DNA of 64,000 nt, taken from JANNRA01 sp031401035 (GTDB lineage: Bacteria; Desulfobacterota; Binatia; HRBIN30; CADEER01). The stretch spans positions 4,322 through 68,321 of the forward strand of contig JANNRA010000079.1 of NCBI GenBank assembly GCA_031401035.1. Reading direction: 5' to 3'. The notes beneath the pieces were generated by a model, which saw only the letters and a list, made by a program, of their open reading frames with translations, did not search any database and had not been told where the DNA came from. The position numbers and the translations under genes were made by a program. Positions 48,116 through 57,146 of this stretch are shown here, piece by piece (position 1 is the first letter of the stretch; every line of letters begins with the position of its first letter).

Positions 48116-49442
48116 GGAGCGCGCCGAGGGCCTGCGTGGCGGTCAGCGAGCCGGTGCCCCAGGCGCTCACCGGCAGGCCCATCACCTGCTGCACGGTGAG
48201 GCCGACGCGCGTCACCGGCTCGCCGTTGCCGCGCACGTGCAAGCCGGGTCGCAGGCGGCCGCCGGCGGCGCCGGCGAGCATCAGCGGTAGCGTCGTCACC
48301 TGGTGCGACTTGGCGAACGAGACATCGGAGTGCGCCAGCACCAGGCAGTGGTCGAGCAGCGTGCCGTCGCCCTCGGGCATCGCCGCCAGGCGCGCGACAA
48401 AGCCGGCCCAGGCCTGCATCGACTCGAGCACGAAGGCGGTGGCCTCCGGCTGGTAGCCGAGGTCGGCGTCGACCAGCTCGTCGTGCGTGAGCTGATGATG
48501 CGCGGTCTGCGTGCCGGCTTTGCGCAGCTCCGAGGTGCCCCACGAGAAGAGCATGTTGAAGACGCGCGTCTGGTCGCAGAGCAGCGCGAACACCAGCAGC
48601 TCGGTCATCAGCTCGTGCGTGCGCCGCGCCTGCGCCAGTTCGGTGCCAACGTCCTCGCCACGCGGCGCCGCGGCGCGCCGGCAGGCGTCGAGATCGGGCG
48701 GCGTCAGCGACACCGCGAGCTGCGTCTCGAGCTGGCGCAGCGAGGTGAAGTACTGGTCGAGGCGCTGGCGATCGTGGCTGCCGAGCTGGTGTGCCAGCCG
48801 CGCCGCGTCCTCGCGCACCGCCGACAGCACGCTCTGACGCAGCAGGATCGTCGCGTCGGGCACGAAGGGCCCTTCGCTGGGGTCGAAGAAGCCCGGTCCG
48901 AAGACGCGCGCGTAGAGCTCCAACGGCGAGACGGTGCTGGCGTTGACGATGCTCTCGCTGGCGCGGCTGTAGGTCTGGTTGGGCACGCCGGTGGCGTTGA
49001 GCTCGAGCGAACGGAAGCGGCTCGCGGTGCCGACGCGGCCGGAGATGAGCACATCGAGGGTCGGCGCCGGCACTTCCGGTTCGACGCGCGGGACCGAGCC
49101 GGTGAGCGTCGACATGACGCCGGTCCAGTGCGGCAGGTTCGGCCGTCCGTCGAGGATGGTGTTGAAGCCGCTCAAGATGCTGACGTGCCGGCGCACGTCG
49201 GCCAGCGCCTCGAGCTCGGGCGGCAGGTCGTAGTCGGCGCCCTCGGTCTCGGGGACCCAACGGTCGGGGTTCATGCCGCAGCCCCAAAACCAGGTGCCAA
49301 AGCGCAGCGGCAGCGGCGCGCCCTGCGCCAGCGCCGTGCCGTTACCGTTCAGGAAGCAGTCGAGCAGCGGCAGCCCGACCGCGACAGCGGCGCCGCCGAG
49401 CATACCGCGCAGCACCGTGCGCCGATGGATTGCTCTGGTCAT
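48108..49442 (-). CDS. DUF1552 exported protein
   Basis: A 444-residue DUF1552 (PF07586) protein. The N-terminus HRRTVLRGMLGGAAVAVGLPLLD is a twin-arginine-like signal. Body motifs include FGTWFWGCGMNPDRWVPE, HVSILSGFN, SRASESIVNASTVSPLELYARVFG and HHQLTHDELVDADLGY, with LVLAHSDVSFAKSHQ, a region resembling DUF1501/sulfatase-like folds. DUF1552 genes usually lie after a DUF1592 gene, as here, with a 4-bp overlap. The pair is common in Planctomycetes and myxobacteria-like groups; the function is unknown, though a role in extracellular polymer use has been proposed. Confidence 0.93.
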   Translation of the reverse strand: MTRAIHRRTVLRGMLGGAAVAVGLPLLDCFLNGNGTALAQGAPLPLRFGTWFWGCGMNPDRWVPETEGADYDLPPELEALADVRRHVSILSGFNTILDGRPNLPHWTGVMSTLTGSVPRVEPEVPAPTLDVLISGRVGTASRFRSLELNATGVPNQTYSRASESIVNASTVSPLELYARVFGPGFFDPSEGPFVPDATILLRQSVLSAVREDAARLAHQLGSHDRQRLDQYFTSLRQLETQLAVSLTPPDLDACRRAAAPRGEDVGTELAQARRTHELMTELLVFALLCDQTRVFNMLFSWGTSELRKAGTQTAHHQLTHDELVDADLGYQPEATAFVLESMQAWAGFVARLAAMPEGDGTLLDHCLVLAHSDVSFAKSHQVTTLPLMLAGAAGGRLRPGLHVRGNGEPVTRVGLTVQQVMGLPVSAWGTGSLTATQALGALLT

Positions 49443-51658
49443 GACGATTGGGCCCCCGCGGCGATCCAGGCGCGGATCAGGTCGACGTCCGCGTCGGTCA
49501 ACGGCGTGCCGACGAGCGGCATGCGGGCGCCGAACGTTCGGCTGCTCGGCTCGGTGAGCTTGCGCAGCAGGAAGCTGGTCTCGGGCGCGAAGGGTTCGAC
49601 GCGTAGCAGGCCGGCATCGCGCGCCCCCGCGATCGTCGGCATGGCGCCGACCAGGGCGTCGTAGGCGGCGCCTGCCTCGAGCACCAGGCCGCCGGAACGG
49701 GTCTGCTGGCTGTGGCAGAACTGCGTCGCGCAGCGCGGCGTGAAGATCTCGTCCTGCAGGCGCTGGAAGGCGACGGTCGCCGGCGTCGCGCTGGGCGCAG
49801 CGGTCGGCGTCGCGGCGCGCGGCGTCGCATCGGTCGGCCGCGCCGTCGCGCTCGGCGGCGGCGTACCCGCCGCCGTCGCGGCCGCGGTCGCGGTCGCCGT
49901 CGGCAGCTCGGCCGTGCGCGCCCCGGAGGTGGTGCGGAACACCTCGCTGAGGGCGATGCGCCGCAGCGCATCGCGCAGCCGATAGCCGTCGCGCTCGAGA
50001 TCGGCTTGCACCTCGGCCAGCCAGGCGCGCTCACCGGCGTCGACCTCACGGCCGACGGCGTACTTATAGAGGCTCTCGACGAAACACGGCCCGAGGGCGG
50101 GGTCGCCCGCCAGCGCCGCGCCGAGACCGATCGCGTCGTCGAAGACGGCGCCGTTGAGTTCGCCGGACGGATCGATGACGGCGCCGTTCTCGGTCTCGCG
50201 GTAGGCGCCGACGCCGTCGAGCTGCTCGAGGGCCAGGCCGATGGGGTCCATCAGGCTGTGGCAGCCGGCGCACACCTCTTCGGCGACGTGCACCGTCAGG
50301 CGCTCGCGCGCGGTGCGGCGGTTCGCACCGCCCTCGGCGGCGAAGTCGGAGAAGTCGATGTCGCCCGGCGGCGGCGGCACGTCGGTGCACAGCAGCACCT
50401 CGCGCACGAACTTGCCGCGCAGCGTGGGCGAGCTGCGCCCCGGATGGGCGCGCAGGGCGAGCAGGCTGATGTGGGTCAGCAGCCCGCCGCGCGCGTCGTC
50501 GCCGGCGAACTCGTACGGCTCCCAGCCAACCGCAGTACGCACCGGCACCTGGTAGACGAGCCCGAGGGTGCGGGTCATGAACGACCGCCGCGTCGTGAAC
50601 AGCTGGCGATAGTCGGCGTCGTCGTCGAGCAGGTGGGCGGTGATGACCCGCAGCGTCTGCTCGCGCGCGTCCTGGATGAGTCGCTGGCTGAAGACCGGGA
50701 AGAGCGCCGGGTCCTTGCGCACCAGGCCGTCCTCGATCTCGTCGAAGCCGTAGAGGTCGGAGAAGAAGGCGCGCGCCGCGTCCGCCAGGCGTGGCGCGGC
50801 GAGCAGGCGGTCGACCTGCGCCGTCAGGCCGGCGGTGTCGATCAGTTCGTCGGCGGCCGCGGCGGCGAGCAGCGTCTCGTCGGGGGTCGTGTTCCACAGC
50901 AGGTAGCTGAGCCGCGTCGCCATCGCCGCGCTGCTCAGCCGCTGCCGGCGCGGCTCGCTGGGATCGGGCTCGGCGGTCTCGACGCGGAAGAGGAACTCGG
51001 GCGAGAGCAGCAGCGAGGCGAGCGCCGCCGTCAGCGCGACGCGGGCGTCGCCGTCCGGCGCGGCGGCGGCGACGCGCCGAGCCACCTCGTCGTCGTCGAG
51101 CGGCCGCCGCAGTAGGCGGCCGCCGACGCGGCGCACCAGCGCCTCGACGCAGGCGGCGTCCGGCTGCGACGCGCACGGCGGCAGCGCGTCGCGCTGCGGC
51201 GACGCCAGCGCCTGCTCGGCGATGGCGTGCGCCAGCGTCTCGTACTGCTCGAAGCCGGCCCCGGTGACGCTGACAAACGAGGCGCCGACGGCGAGCAGGC
51301 CGGCGCGCCGGTTGTCGGGCTCAATGCGGCCGCCGACGGCGATGTCGTCGCCGAGCACGTCGGCGATCGTCGCCCGGTACTGCGCTGCCGTGAGGCGGCG
51401 CATGGCGAGCGGGCCACCAACCCGCAGCGGGGCGGCGGTCGGCACGCTGGTCGGCGGCGCCGTCGCCGTCAGCGTCGGTACGGCGGTGGCGCTGGCGACG
51501 GCGGTGACGCTCGGCGCCAGGGTCGCCGTCGGGGTGCTAGCCGCACCGCCGCCCGTACCGCCGCCGCAAGCCCCGAGCAGCGCCAGCAATGAGCCGGCGC
51601 CCTCCACGGGCCGGTCATCCGAGGCGGCCGGCAGCGCCGCGTCGCGGGTGTCGCTCAT
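49439..51658 (-). CDS. DUF1592-family protein with c-type heme motifs
   Basis: A 739-residue multi-domain protein: N-terminal LALLGACGGG lipobox-like stretch, Thr/Pro linker (~38-75), DUF1587 (RRLTAAQYRATIADVLG), DUF1595 (CVEALVRRVGGRLLRRPLDDDEV), DUF1592 (ATRLSYLLWNTTPDETLLAAA), DUF1588 (GLLTHISLLALRAHPGRSSP), a CAGCH heme site, DUF1585, a second Thr/Pro linker, and a C-terminal CATQFCH heme-like segment (CX4CH). The lipobox has no charged n-region in front, so secretion by the standard route is uncertain. The start overlaps the upstream hydrolase as ATGA. The domains are known from Planctomycete-type proteins linked to surface polymer degradation. Confidence 0.9.
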   Translation of the reverse strand: MSDTRDAALPAASDDRPVEGAGSLLALLGACGGGTGGGAASTPTATLAPSVTAVASATAVPTLTATAPPTSVPTAAPLRVGGPLAMRRLTAAQYRATIADVLGDDIAVGGRIEPDNRRAGLLAVGASFVSVTGAGFEQYETLAHAIAEQALASPQRDALPPCASQPDAACVEALVRRVGGRLLRRPLDDDEVARRVAAAAPDGDARVALTAALASLLLSPEFLFRVETAEPDPSEPRRQRLSSAAMATRLSYLLWNTTPDETLLAAAAADELIDTAGLTAQVDRLLAAPRLADAARAFFSDLYGFDEIEDGLVRKDPALFPVFSQRLIQDAREQTLRVITAHLLDDDADYRQLFTTRRSFMTRTLGLVYQVPVRTAVGWEPYEFAGDDARGGLLTHISLLALRAHPGRSSPTLRGKFVREVLLCTDVPPPPGDIDFSDFAAEGGANRRTARERLTVHVAEEVCAGCHSLMDPIGLALEQLDGVGAYRETENGAVIDPSGELNGAVFDDAIGLGAALAGDPALGPCFVESLYKYAVGREVDAGERAWLAEVQADLERDGYRLRDALRRIALSEVFRTTSGARTAELPTATATAAATAAGTPPPSATARPTDATPRAATPTAAPSATPATVAFQRLQDEIFTPRCATQFCHSQQTRSGGLVLEAGAAYDALVGAMPTIAGARDAGLLRVEPFAPETSFLLRKLTEPSSRTFGARMPLVGTPLTDADVDLIRAWIAAGAQSS

Positions 51659-53874
51659 CGCGCCACGAATGCCGGCACCGCGGTGAAGTGGTAGCCGACC
51701 GATAAAGACGTGCAGCGCCCGCGCGCCGCGTCGTAGTCGCCGTCGGCTTCGCTGGCGAGCGCGGCATAGAGGCCGGAGCAGGTGTAGCCGAGTGCCGCGG
51801 CGCCGGCCGGGCCGGCCTTGCGACCGTAGATGTCGTACAGTTCCTCGACCGGCTGGAAGCCGAACAGGGCACCGTGCGCGCTGCCGTCGGGCGCCAGCGT
51901 CAGGCGCAGCGATGCGTCGTGGAAGGTGAGGTCGCCGGCGACGATCTGGATGTTGAGCCGCACCCGCGCATCCATCGGCCCGGCGCTGAGCACGCCGTCG
52001 ACGATGCGGCCGCGGCCAATCGCGCTGCGGTAGCGCGCATCGCTGTGCACGCTCAGGGTCCCGAACGGCAGCAGTGCGCCGTCGGCGCCGCGCGGCGGTG
52101 CGTCAGTGCTGCCGAACACCTGCACGCGCACGTCGTCGTCGTTGCGCAGATCGTCGACGCCCCACAGCTCGATGAGGATGGTCATCGACCCGTCGCGCAC
52201 CGCCTGGTCGACGACGATGTCGGCGATCTCGCCCGGCTGGAAACCGCGCACGCAGCCGACCGCGCGCCAGTACTGCAGATCGATGCCGGCGCCGCCGGCG
52301 GGCCCGGCGAAGTCGTCGTGCGCGCAGGCGCCGCCGGCGGCGCTGCTGGAGACCGTCTCGTCGAGATCGACGCCGTCGACGACGCCGGCGGCGGCAACGC
52401 GCTGGAACAGCGGATCGACGTTGGCGGTGGGATCGGCACAGTCGTCGGCGAGCGGCGGGACGTGTTCGGCCGGATTCAGGTTGAAGCCGGCGGGACAGAC
52501 AACGCCGTCGTGCATCGGCGCGACGGTGCCGAAACCGGAGACGACGAAGCCGAGGACCACGGCGTCGGCGCCGGGGACGGCGGCGTCGTCATGGCGGTAG
52601 CGCAAAGCCACCGGGGCGAAGGCGGTGGCGACGCCGTCGCCCAGGCCGACCGGCGGATCGTCGAGTTGCATCGCGGCGCGCAGATGGGCGACGGTGAAGT
52701 GCTGGGCGATCTTCCAGAACGCCGCCGGCGCCAGGTTGTGCGGGCGGCACCCTTCCAGCGCCTGCGCCAGGAGCGAGGCCGGAACCGGGAAGCCGGCGTC
52801 GATCAGCCGCTGGATGAAGTTGTTGCCGCCGTAAATGATGGCGCACTGGTCGGTGAAACTGTTGTGGCTCGCCGTCAACACCGACACGAAACGCTTCAGC
52901 GGCGGCAGCGCCTCATAGGTGGCCTCGAGCGACGCGATGCCGCCGTCCTCCTCGCCGACCAGCAGCAACACCGGCTTGCCGACGACATCGGCCCCGGACC
53001 CGCCGGTGGCAAAGCCGAGCATCGCCTTGACCTCCGGCCGGTCCGGCAGCGCGAAGGCGGCCAGCCCACCGGCGGAGTGTCCGGCGGTGGCGATGCGGCT
53101 CGGGTCGACACCACCGGCAAGCGGCGAGTTCGGGTCGGCGCTGGCGGCCGAGAGAGCGCTGATGCTGGCCAGCACCACTTCGCCGGGATCGCGGTTGGTA
53201 CCCGGCGGCAGCAGCCCGACCTGCGCCAGCAGGCCCCACTCGAGATGATCGAGCGAGGCGACGACGAAGCCGTGCGAGGCGATGCCGGCGAGCAGCGCCG
53301 AGTAGACGTGGCGAAAGCCGCCGGCGCCGTGGCTGAACGTCAGGACCGGGAACGGTCCGGCGGCGCTGGCCGGTAGATCGCGGTAGGCGTCCATCTCGAC
53401 GGCGATGTTGAGATCGGGGGGCAGGATGGCGACGATCGGCGCCGGCAGGACCTCGAAGGATCGGTAGACGGCCTTCTCGCGGCCGATCTCGGCCCCCGCC
53501 TCGATCGGATACCAGACCTCGATGTCGCGATCGCCGAGGTTGAGCGTCGTCACCCCGACCACGTACGGACCGCGTTCGGCGTAGCGGGCGACGCCCGAGA
53601 GGTCCGGCGTCGCGCTCGGACTGGCGGTCGCCGTGGCGCTCGGCACCAGCGTCGCGCTGGCGGTGACGGTGGCGCTCGCCGTGATCGTCGCGCTCGGCGG
53701 CACGGTGGGGCTGCCCGTCACCGACGCGGTCGCCGTCGCCGCGACGGGTGTGGGCGTCGGCTTACCGCCGGCACTGCTGCCGTCGCCGCAACCGGCCGCC
53801 GCGCCGAGCATCACCGCCAACGCGACCGCCGCCGTCACTCGCCCGGACGAGCGCTCCCGCACACGCGCAACCAT
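51655..53874 (-). CDS. Secreted alpha/beta hydrolase lipoprotein with novel C-terminal half
   Basis: A 739-residue lipoprotein. ATG 53874, with GAGGGGG upstream, starts MVARVRERSSGRVTAAVALA and lipobox AAAGC (Cys 29). A long Thr/Ala/Pro linker (~35-92) leads to a chlorophyllase/PAF-acetylhydrolase/PETase-like fold (~95-480): nucleophile in TAGHSAGGLAAF, oxyanion region TFSHGAGGFRHVYS, acid in LLVGEEDGG, His in LTASHNSF. The last ~250 residues (LWGVDDLRNDDDVRVQVFGST, LNIQIVAGDLTFHDASLRLTL, GYTCSGLYAAL) are beta-rich and match nothing I know. First gene of the operon with DUF1592 and DUF1552 proteins. Confidence 0.85.
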   Translation of the reverse strand: MVARVRERSSGRVTAAVALAVMLGAAAGCGDGSSAGGKPTPTPVAATATASVTGSPTVPPSATITASATVTASATLVPSATATASPSATPDLSGVARYAERGPYVVGVTTLNLGDRDIEVWYPIEAGAEIGREKAVYRSFEVLPAPIVAILPPDLNIAVEMDAYRDLPASAAGPFPVLTFSHGAGGFRHVYSALLAGIASHGFVVASLDHLEWGLLAQVGLLPPGTNRDPGEVVLASISALSAASADPNSPLAGGVDPSRIATAGHSAGGLAAFALPDRPEVKAMLGFATGGSGADVVGKPVLLLVGEEDGGIASLEATYEALPPLKRFVSVLTASHNSFTDQCAIIYGGNNFIQRLIDAGFPVPASLLAQALEGCRPHNLAPAAFWKIAQHFTVAHLRAAMQLDDPPVGLGDGVATAFAPVALRYRHDDAAVPGADAVVLGFVVSGFGTVAPMHDGVVCPAGFNLNPAEHVPPLADDCADPTANVDPLFQRVAAAGVVDGVDLDETVSSSAAGGACAHDDFAGPAGGAGIDLQYWRAVGCVRGFQPGEIADIVVDQAVRDGSMTILIELWGVDDLRNDDDVRVQVFGSTDAPPRGADGALLPFGTLSVHSDARYRSAIGRGRIVDGVLSAGPMDARVRLNIQIVAGDLTFHDASLRLTLAPDGSAHGALFGFQPVEELYDIYGRKAGPAGAAALGYTCSGLYAALASEADGDYDAARGRCTSLSVGYHFTAVPAFVAR

Positions 53875-54114
53875 GCCATTCCCCCTCATCCCGCAGAGAG
53901 CACGGTTGCGCAGACACTGACAAGCGCGCCTGCGTGCTCTGTCCGCGGTGGATCGCCGATCCCGCCGGGTCCATCCGATTGGACCGGTGGTGGGCCACCG
54001 ACTTCCCCCGGGTGCCCGATCGGCGGAGACGGGCGGGTTTCGATCGGCCGTGGGCCCACCTTGCAATCGGCCAGCCCGAGTCCAGAGGGGGCAACCTTCC
54101 CTTTGCGCGCTATT

Positions 54115-54132
54115 TTGAGTAAAAATACTCAA
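54115..54132 (+). promoter_or_regulatory. Palindromic operator of the DUF4143 ATPase gene
   Basis: TTGAGTA-AAAA-TACTCAA is a perfect 7-bp inverted repeat in an AT-rich patch, ending 4 bp before the ATG at 54137. A TATTTT next to it could be a -10 element, which would make the mRNA nearly leaderless. The gene's promoter and a repressor site probably coincide. Confidence 0.55.
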
Positions 54133-54136
54133 CACG

Positions 54137-55351
54137 ATGAGTGAATCAATGAGCCCCCTCTTTGAGCGTGAGTACGGTGCGGTGCTGACCGCCCGATTGG
54201 CCGAGCAGCGGCGCTTTCTGCACGTGGTGGCCGGACCGCGCCAGGTCGGCAAGACCACGCTCGTGCAGCAGGTGCTGGCGCAACTCGATCGCCCCAGCGT
54301 CTTCGTCTCCGCCGACGAACCGGCGTTGCGCGATGGGGCCTGGCTGGCCGCGCAGTGGGAGCGCGCTCGTCTGCTGGCGAATGACTCTGGCAAGCAGGGC
54401 GCCGTGCTTGCGCTCGATGAGGTGCAGAAGATTCCCGACTGGTCGGAGGCAGTCAAGCGGCTCTGGGACGAGGACACCCGACACCGCCTGCCGCTGCGCG
54501 TGGTGCTGCTCGGATCGGCGCCACTTTTGGTGCAGCGCGGACTGTCCGAAAGCTTGGCTGGTCGCTTCGAGACCGTGCACCTGCCGCACTGGTCCCTGAC
54601 CGAGATGCACACGGCATTTGGGTTCACCTTGGAGCAGTACCTCTACTTCGGCGGTTATCCCGGCGCCGCACCGCTCGTGGGCGACCACGCGCGCTGGCGG
54701 CGCTACCTACTCGATGCGCTCGTCGAGACCACGATTGCGCGCGACGTGCTGCTGCTCACACGCGTGGACAAGCCCGCACTGTTGCGCCGACTGTTCGAGC
54801 TGGGCTGCCGCTACTCAGGGCAGGTGCTCTCGTACACCAAGATGCTCGGCCAGCTCCACGACGCCGGCAACACCACCACGCTGGCGCATTATCTGCAGCT
54901 GCTGGCCGGGGCCGGAATGCTGACGGGCCTCTCGAAGTACTCCGGCAAGGCGGTGCGCAGCCGGGGCTCGAGCCCCAAACTGCAGGTCTTCAACACGGCG
55001 CTGCTCACCGCTCAGTCCGGACTCACGCCCGCCGAGGCCCGCGCCGACCACGAGTTCTGGGGTCGGCTGACCGAATCCGCCGTGGGGGCGCATCTGGCAA
55101 ACGCCGCGGCCTGTGGCCTGTGCGAGCTGTTGTACTGGCGTGAGGGCAACCGCGAGGTGGATTTCGTGCTGCGTTCAGGCCGCATGGTCGTGGGCCTCGA
55201 GGTCAAGAGCGCCCGTGCCCCGCTGGCGCACTCGGGCCTTGCCGCATTCAGCGAAGCGTTCAAACCTAAACGTACCCTGCTCGTCGGCGGCGATGGCATC
55301 CCGCTGAAAGAGTTCCTGTCGCGCCCGGTCACCGACTGGCTGAAACCCTGA
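54137..55351 (+). CDS. AAA-type ATPase with DUF4143 domain
   Basis: A 404-residue protein: P-loop domain (AAA_14) with Walker A GPRQVGKTTL (33-42) and Walker B AVLALDEVQKI, arginine-rich sensor region LGSAPLLVQRG, and C-terminal DUF4143 with a PD-(D/E)XK-like signature (REVDFVLRSG, VGLEVKSA). The family is widespread, horizontally mobile, and often hypothesised to act in DNA maintenance or toxin-antitoxin-like roles; no member here defines the function. GC is lower than in the neighbouring genes. A palindrome sits before its start. Confidence 0.9.
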   Translation: MSESMSPLFEREYGAVLTARLAEQRRFLHVVAGPRQVGKTTLVQQVLAQLDRPSVFVSADEPALRDGAWLAAQWERARLLANDSGKQGAVLALDEVQKIPDWSEAVKRLWDEDTRHRLPLRVVLLGSAPLLVQRGLSESLAGRFETVHLPHWSLTEMHTAFGFTLEQYLYFGGYPGAAPLVGDHARWRRYLLDALVETTIARDVLLLTRVDKPALLRRLFELGCRYSGQVLSYTKMLGQLHDAGNTTTLAHYLQLLAGAGMLTGLSKYSGKAVRSRGSSPKLQVFNTALLTAQSGLTPAEARADHEFWGRLTESAVGAHLANAAACGLCELLYWREGNREVDFVLRSGRMVVGLEVKSARAPLAHSGLAAFSEAFKPKRTLLVGGDGIPLKEFLSRPVTDWLKP

Positions 55352-55661
55352 GGCGAAACACATCAGCCGGAAATACGAAACGCTGAAGACCCCCTGGACT
55401 TCATTCGTTGGCTGGTGGCGTCCGGCAAACAGCACGTATCGTCCTGGACCCCAAGAGCATCGGGTACCTCGGTGCCACCGATCCGCAGATCCAGGTTCAC
55501 GAGACGATCAGGGAGATCGAAGCGCGCCTCGGAGATTCAGCTGTACGGCTGCAGTCCGTCAGCGTCTCGAACACGCCGTCCGCCACGATGCGGATGCTGT
55601 GGCGCATGGATGAGCGCGAGATGCAGTTTCGGCAACCGGCGCGCGCATGGTCTCGCCCGCG
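55352..55661. other. Intergenic region with a possible coding remnant
   Basis: On the plus strand, about 55408-55585, one frame reads RIVLDPKSIGYLGATDPQIQ then VHETIREIEARLGDSAVRLQ and SVSVSNTPSA, which looks like genuine protein (balanced composition, amphipathic helix) but lacks a start with a ribosome-binding site, then runs into the MFS gene antisense. I cannot name the family. It is probably a gene fragment next to the mobile-type ATPase. Confidence 0.35.
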
Positions 55662-57101
55662 TCAGGCTGGCGTCTGCGCGCGCTGCGCCAGCTGGCTGAC
55701 GATGTGCGCGTGCTCGGCGCGCGTCAGGCGGTAGCGCGACAGGAACAGCAGCGTGAACAACCACAGTCCCATCAGGCCGGGTCCGACGATCCAGCCGAGC
55801 GCCGTCGCCTGGTGGGTGGCGATCTCGGGCACCGGCAGGCCCGGCACCGGGCGGGGGAAGGCGATCAGGTCGAGCGCCACGCCGGCGAGCAGCGTGCCCA
55901 CCCCGGAAGCCGCTTTGGCGGAGAAGGCGATGGCCGAGGAGAAGATCCCCTCGCGCCGCGCCCCGTGCTCGAGGTCGTTCTGGTCGATGGTGTCGCTGAT
56001 CATCGAGCCGATGAGGATGCCGATCGACACCGCGCAGGCGATCATGAACGTCGCGTGCGCGACGAGGGCGGCGAGCAGTTCCAGGCTGCCGTTCGGCGGC
56101 GTCAGGTGCGCCAGGCGCAGGAAGACCGGCAGCGGCCCGATGAGCACCGAGGCCGTGGCGAGGGAGAGGGCGGCGCCGCGTTTGTCGAAGCGGACGCTGA
56201 TCGGACCGGCGGCGCTGGCGCCCACCACCACGCCGACGACGATGGCCGGCAGGAAGGCGGCGAGCTGCTCGGGGGTGAACTCCCAGAAGTAGGTGTTCAT
56301 ATAGAGGCCGAAGACGTCGGTGAAGGCGCCGCCGACCGAGGCGAACAGCGACGCCACCACCAGCGTCCGGTAGGACGGATTGCCGAGCGCCTCGCGCACC
56401 TCGCCCTCGAGCCGGCGCAGGCTGAAGCGCCCAGCATGCGGCGGCGACTTCAGCGTCGGGATCAGCCGATGCGTGCCGAGGGCGCACAGCAGGATGGCGC
56501 CGGCGATCATGCACGCGCCGACCACCGACCACGCCGCGTAGCCGGCCGGATCGCGCAGGCCGTCCGACACCTTGCCGCCCGGCGCCAGCAGCCACAGATA
56601 GGCCAGCGCGGTGATGCCGCCGCCGCCGATCCAGCCGAAGAGGTAGCGGTAGGTGACCAGCCCGGTGCGCTCGTCATAGTTCGGCGTCAGCTCCGCCACC
56701 ATCGCATTGCTCGGAATCGAGTAGAACGTCATCGAGACACGGACCAGCACCGCGAAGCTCGTCAGCCACGCGAACAGCCCCCACTCCGAGAGCCCGGCGG
56801 GCGGATTGAACAGCAGCGCGAAGGTGACGGCCATCGGCAGGGCGGAGGCGTACATGTACGGATGGCGGCGGCCCCAGCGGCTGTGGGTGCCGTCCGAGAG
56901 CGAGCCGACGATCGGGTCGGTGATGGCGTCGACGATCAGCGCGATGGCACCGGCGGCGCCGCCCATCCAGCCGGGCAGCCCGAGCACCTGGTTGTAATAG
57001 AAGAGGAGGAACGTCTTGAAAGCGGCGTCCTTGACGCCTTCGGCGATCGAGCCGACGCCGTAGGTGAGCTTGGTCGACAGCGGTAACCGGGCGGTGCTCA
57101 T
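55662..57101 (-). CDS. MFS transporter, GPH (sugar:cation symporter) type
   Basis: A 479-residue transporter with 12 helices of the MFS_2/GPH family: LSTKLTYGVGSIAEGVKDAAFKT, the loop DAITDPIVGSLSDGTHSRWGRRHPYM, FYSIPSNAMVAELTPNYDERTGL, and MISDTIDQNDLEHGARREGIF in the second half. Family substrates are glycosides, hexuronates or lysolipids. It lies 45 bp after the flavin monooxygenase gene on the same strand, so it may move that enzyme's substrate or product. Confidence 0.9.
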   Translation of the reverse strand: MSTARLPLSTKLTYGVGSIAEGVKDAAFKTFLLFYYNQVLGLPGWMGGAAGAIALIVDAITDPIVGSLSDGTHSRWGRRHPYMYASALPMAVTFALLFNPPAGLSEWGLFAWLTSFAVLVRVSMTFYSIPSNAMVAELTPNYDERTGLVTYRYLFGWIGGGGITALAYLWLLAPGGKVSDGLRDPAGYAAWSVVGACMIAGAILLCALGTHRLIPTLKSPPHAGRFSLRRLEGEVREALGNPSYRTLVVASLFASVGGAFTDVFGLYMNTYFWEFTPEQLAAFLPAIVVGVVVGASAAGPISVRFDKRGAALSLATASVLIGPLPVFLRLAHLTPPNGSLELLAALVAHATFMIACAVSIGILIGSMISDTIDQNDLEHGARREGIFSSAIAFSAKAASGVGTLLAGVALDLIAFPRPVPGLPVPEIATHQATALGWIVGPGLMGLWLFTLLFLSRYRLTRAEHAHIVSQLAQRAQTPA

Positions 57102-57146
57102 AGGGTCAGGTCCTGGCGTCAGATCTTGACGAACTTCCTGGCGGTC

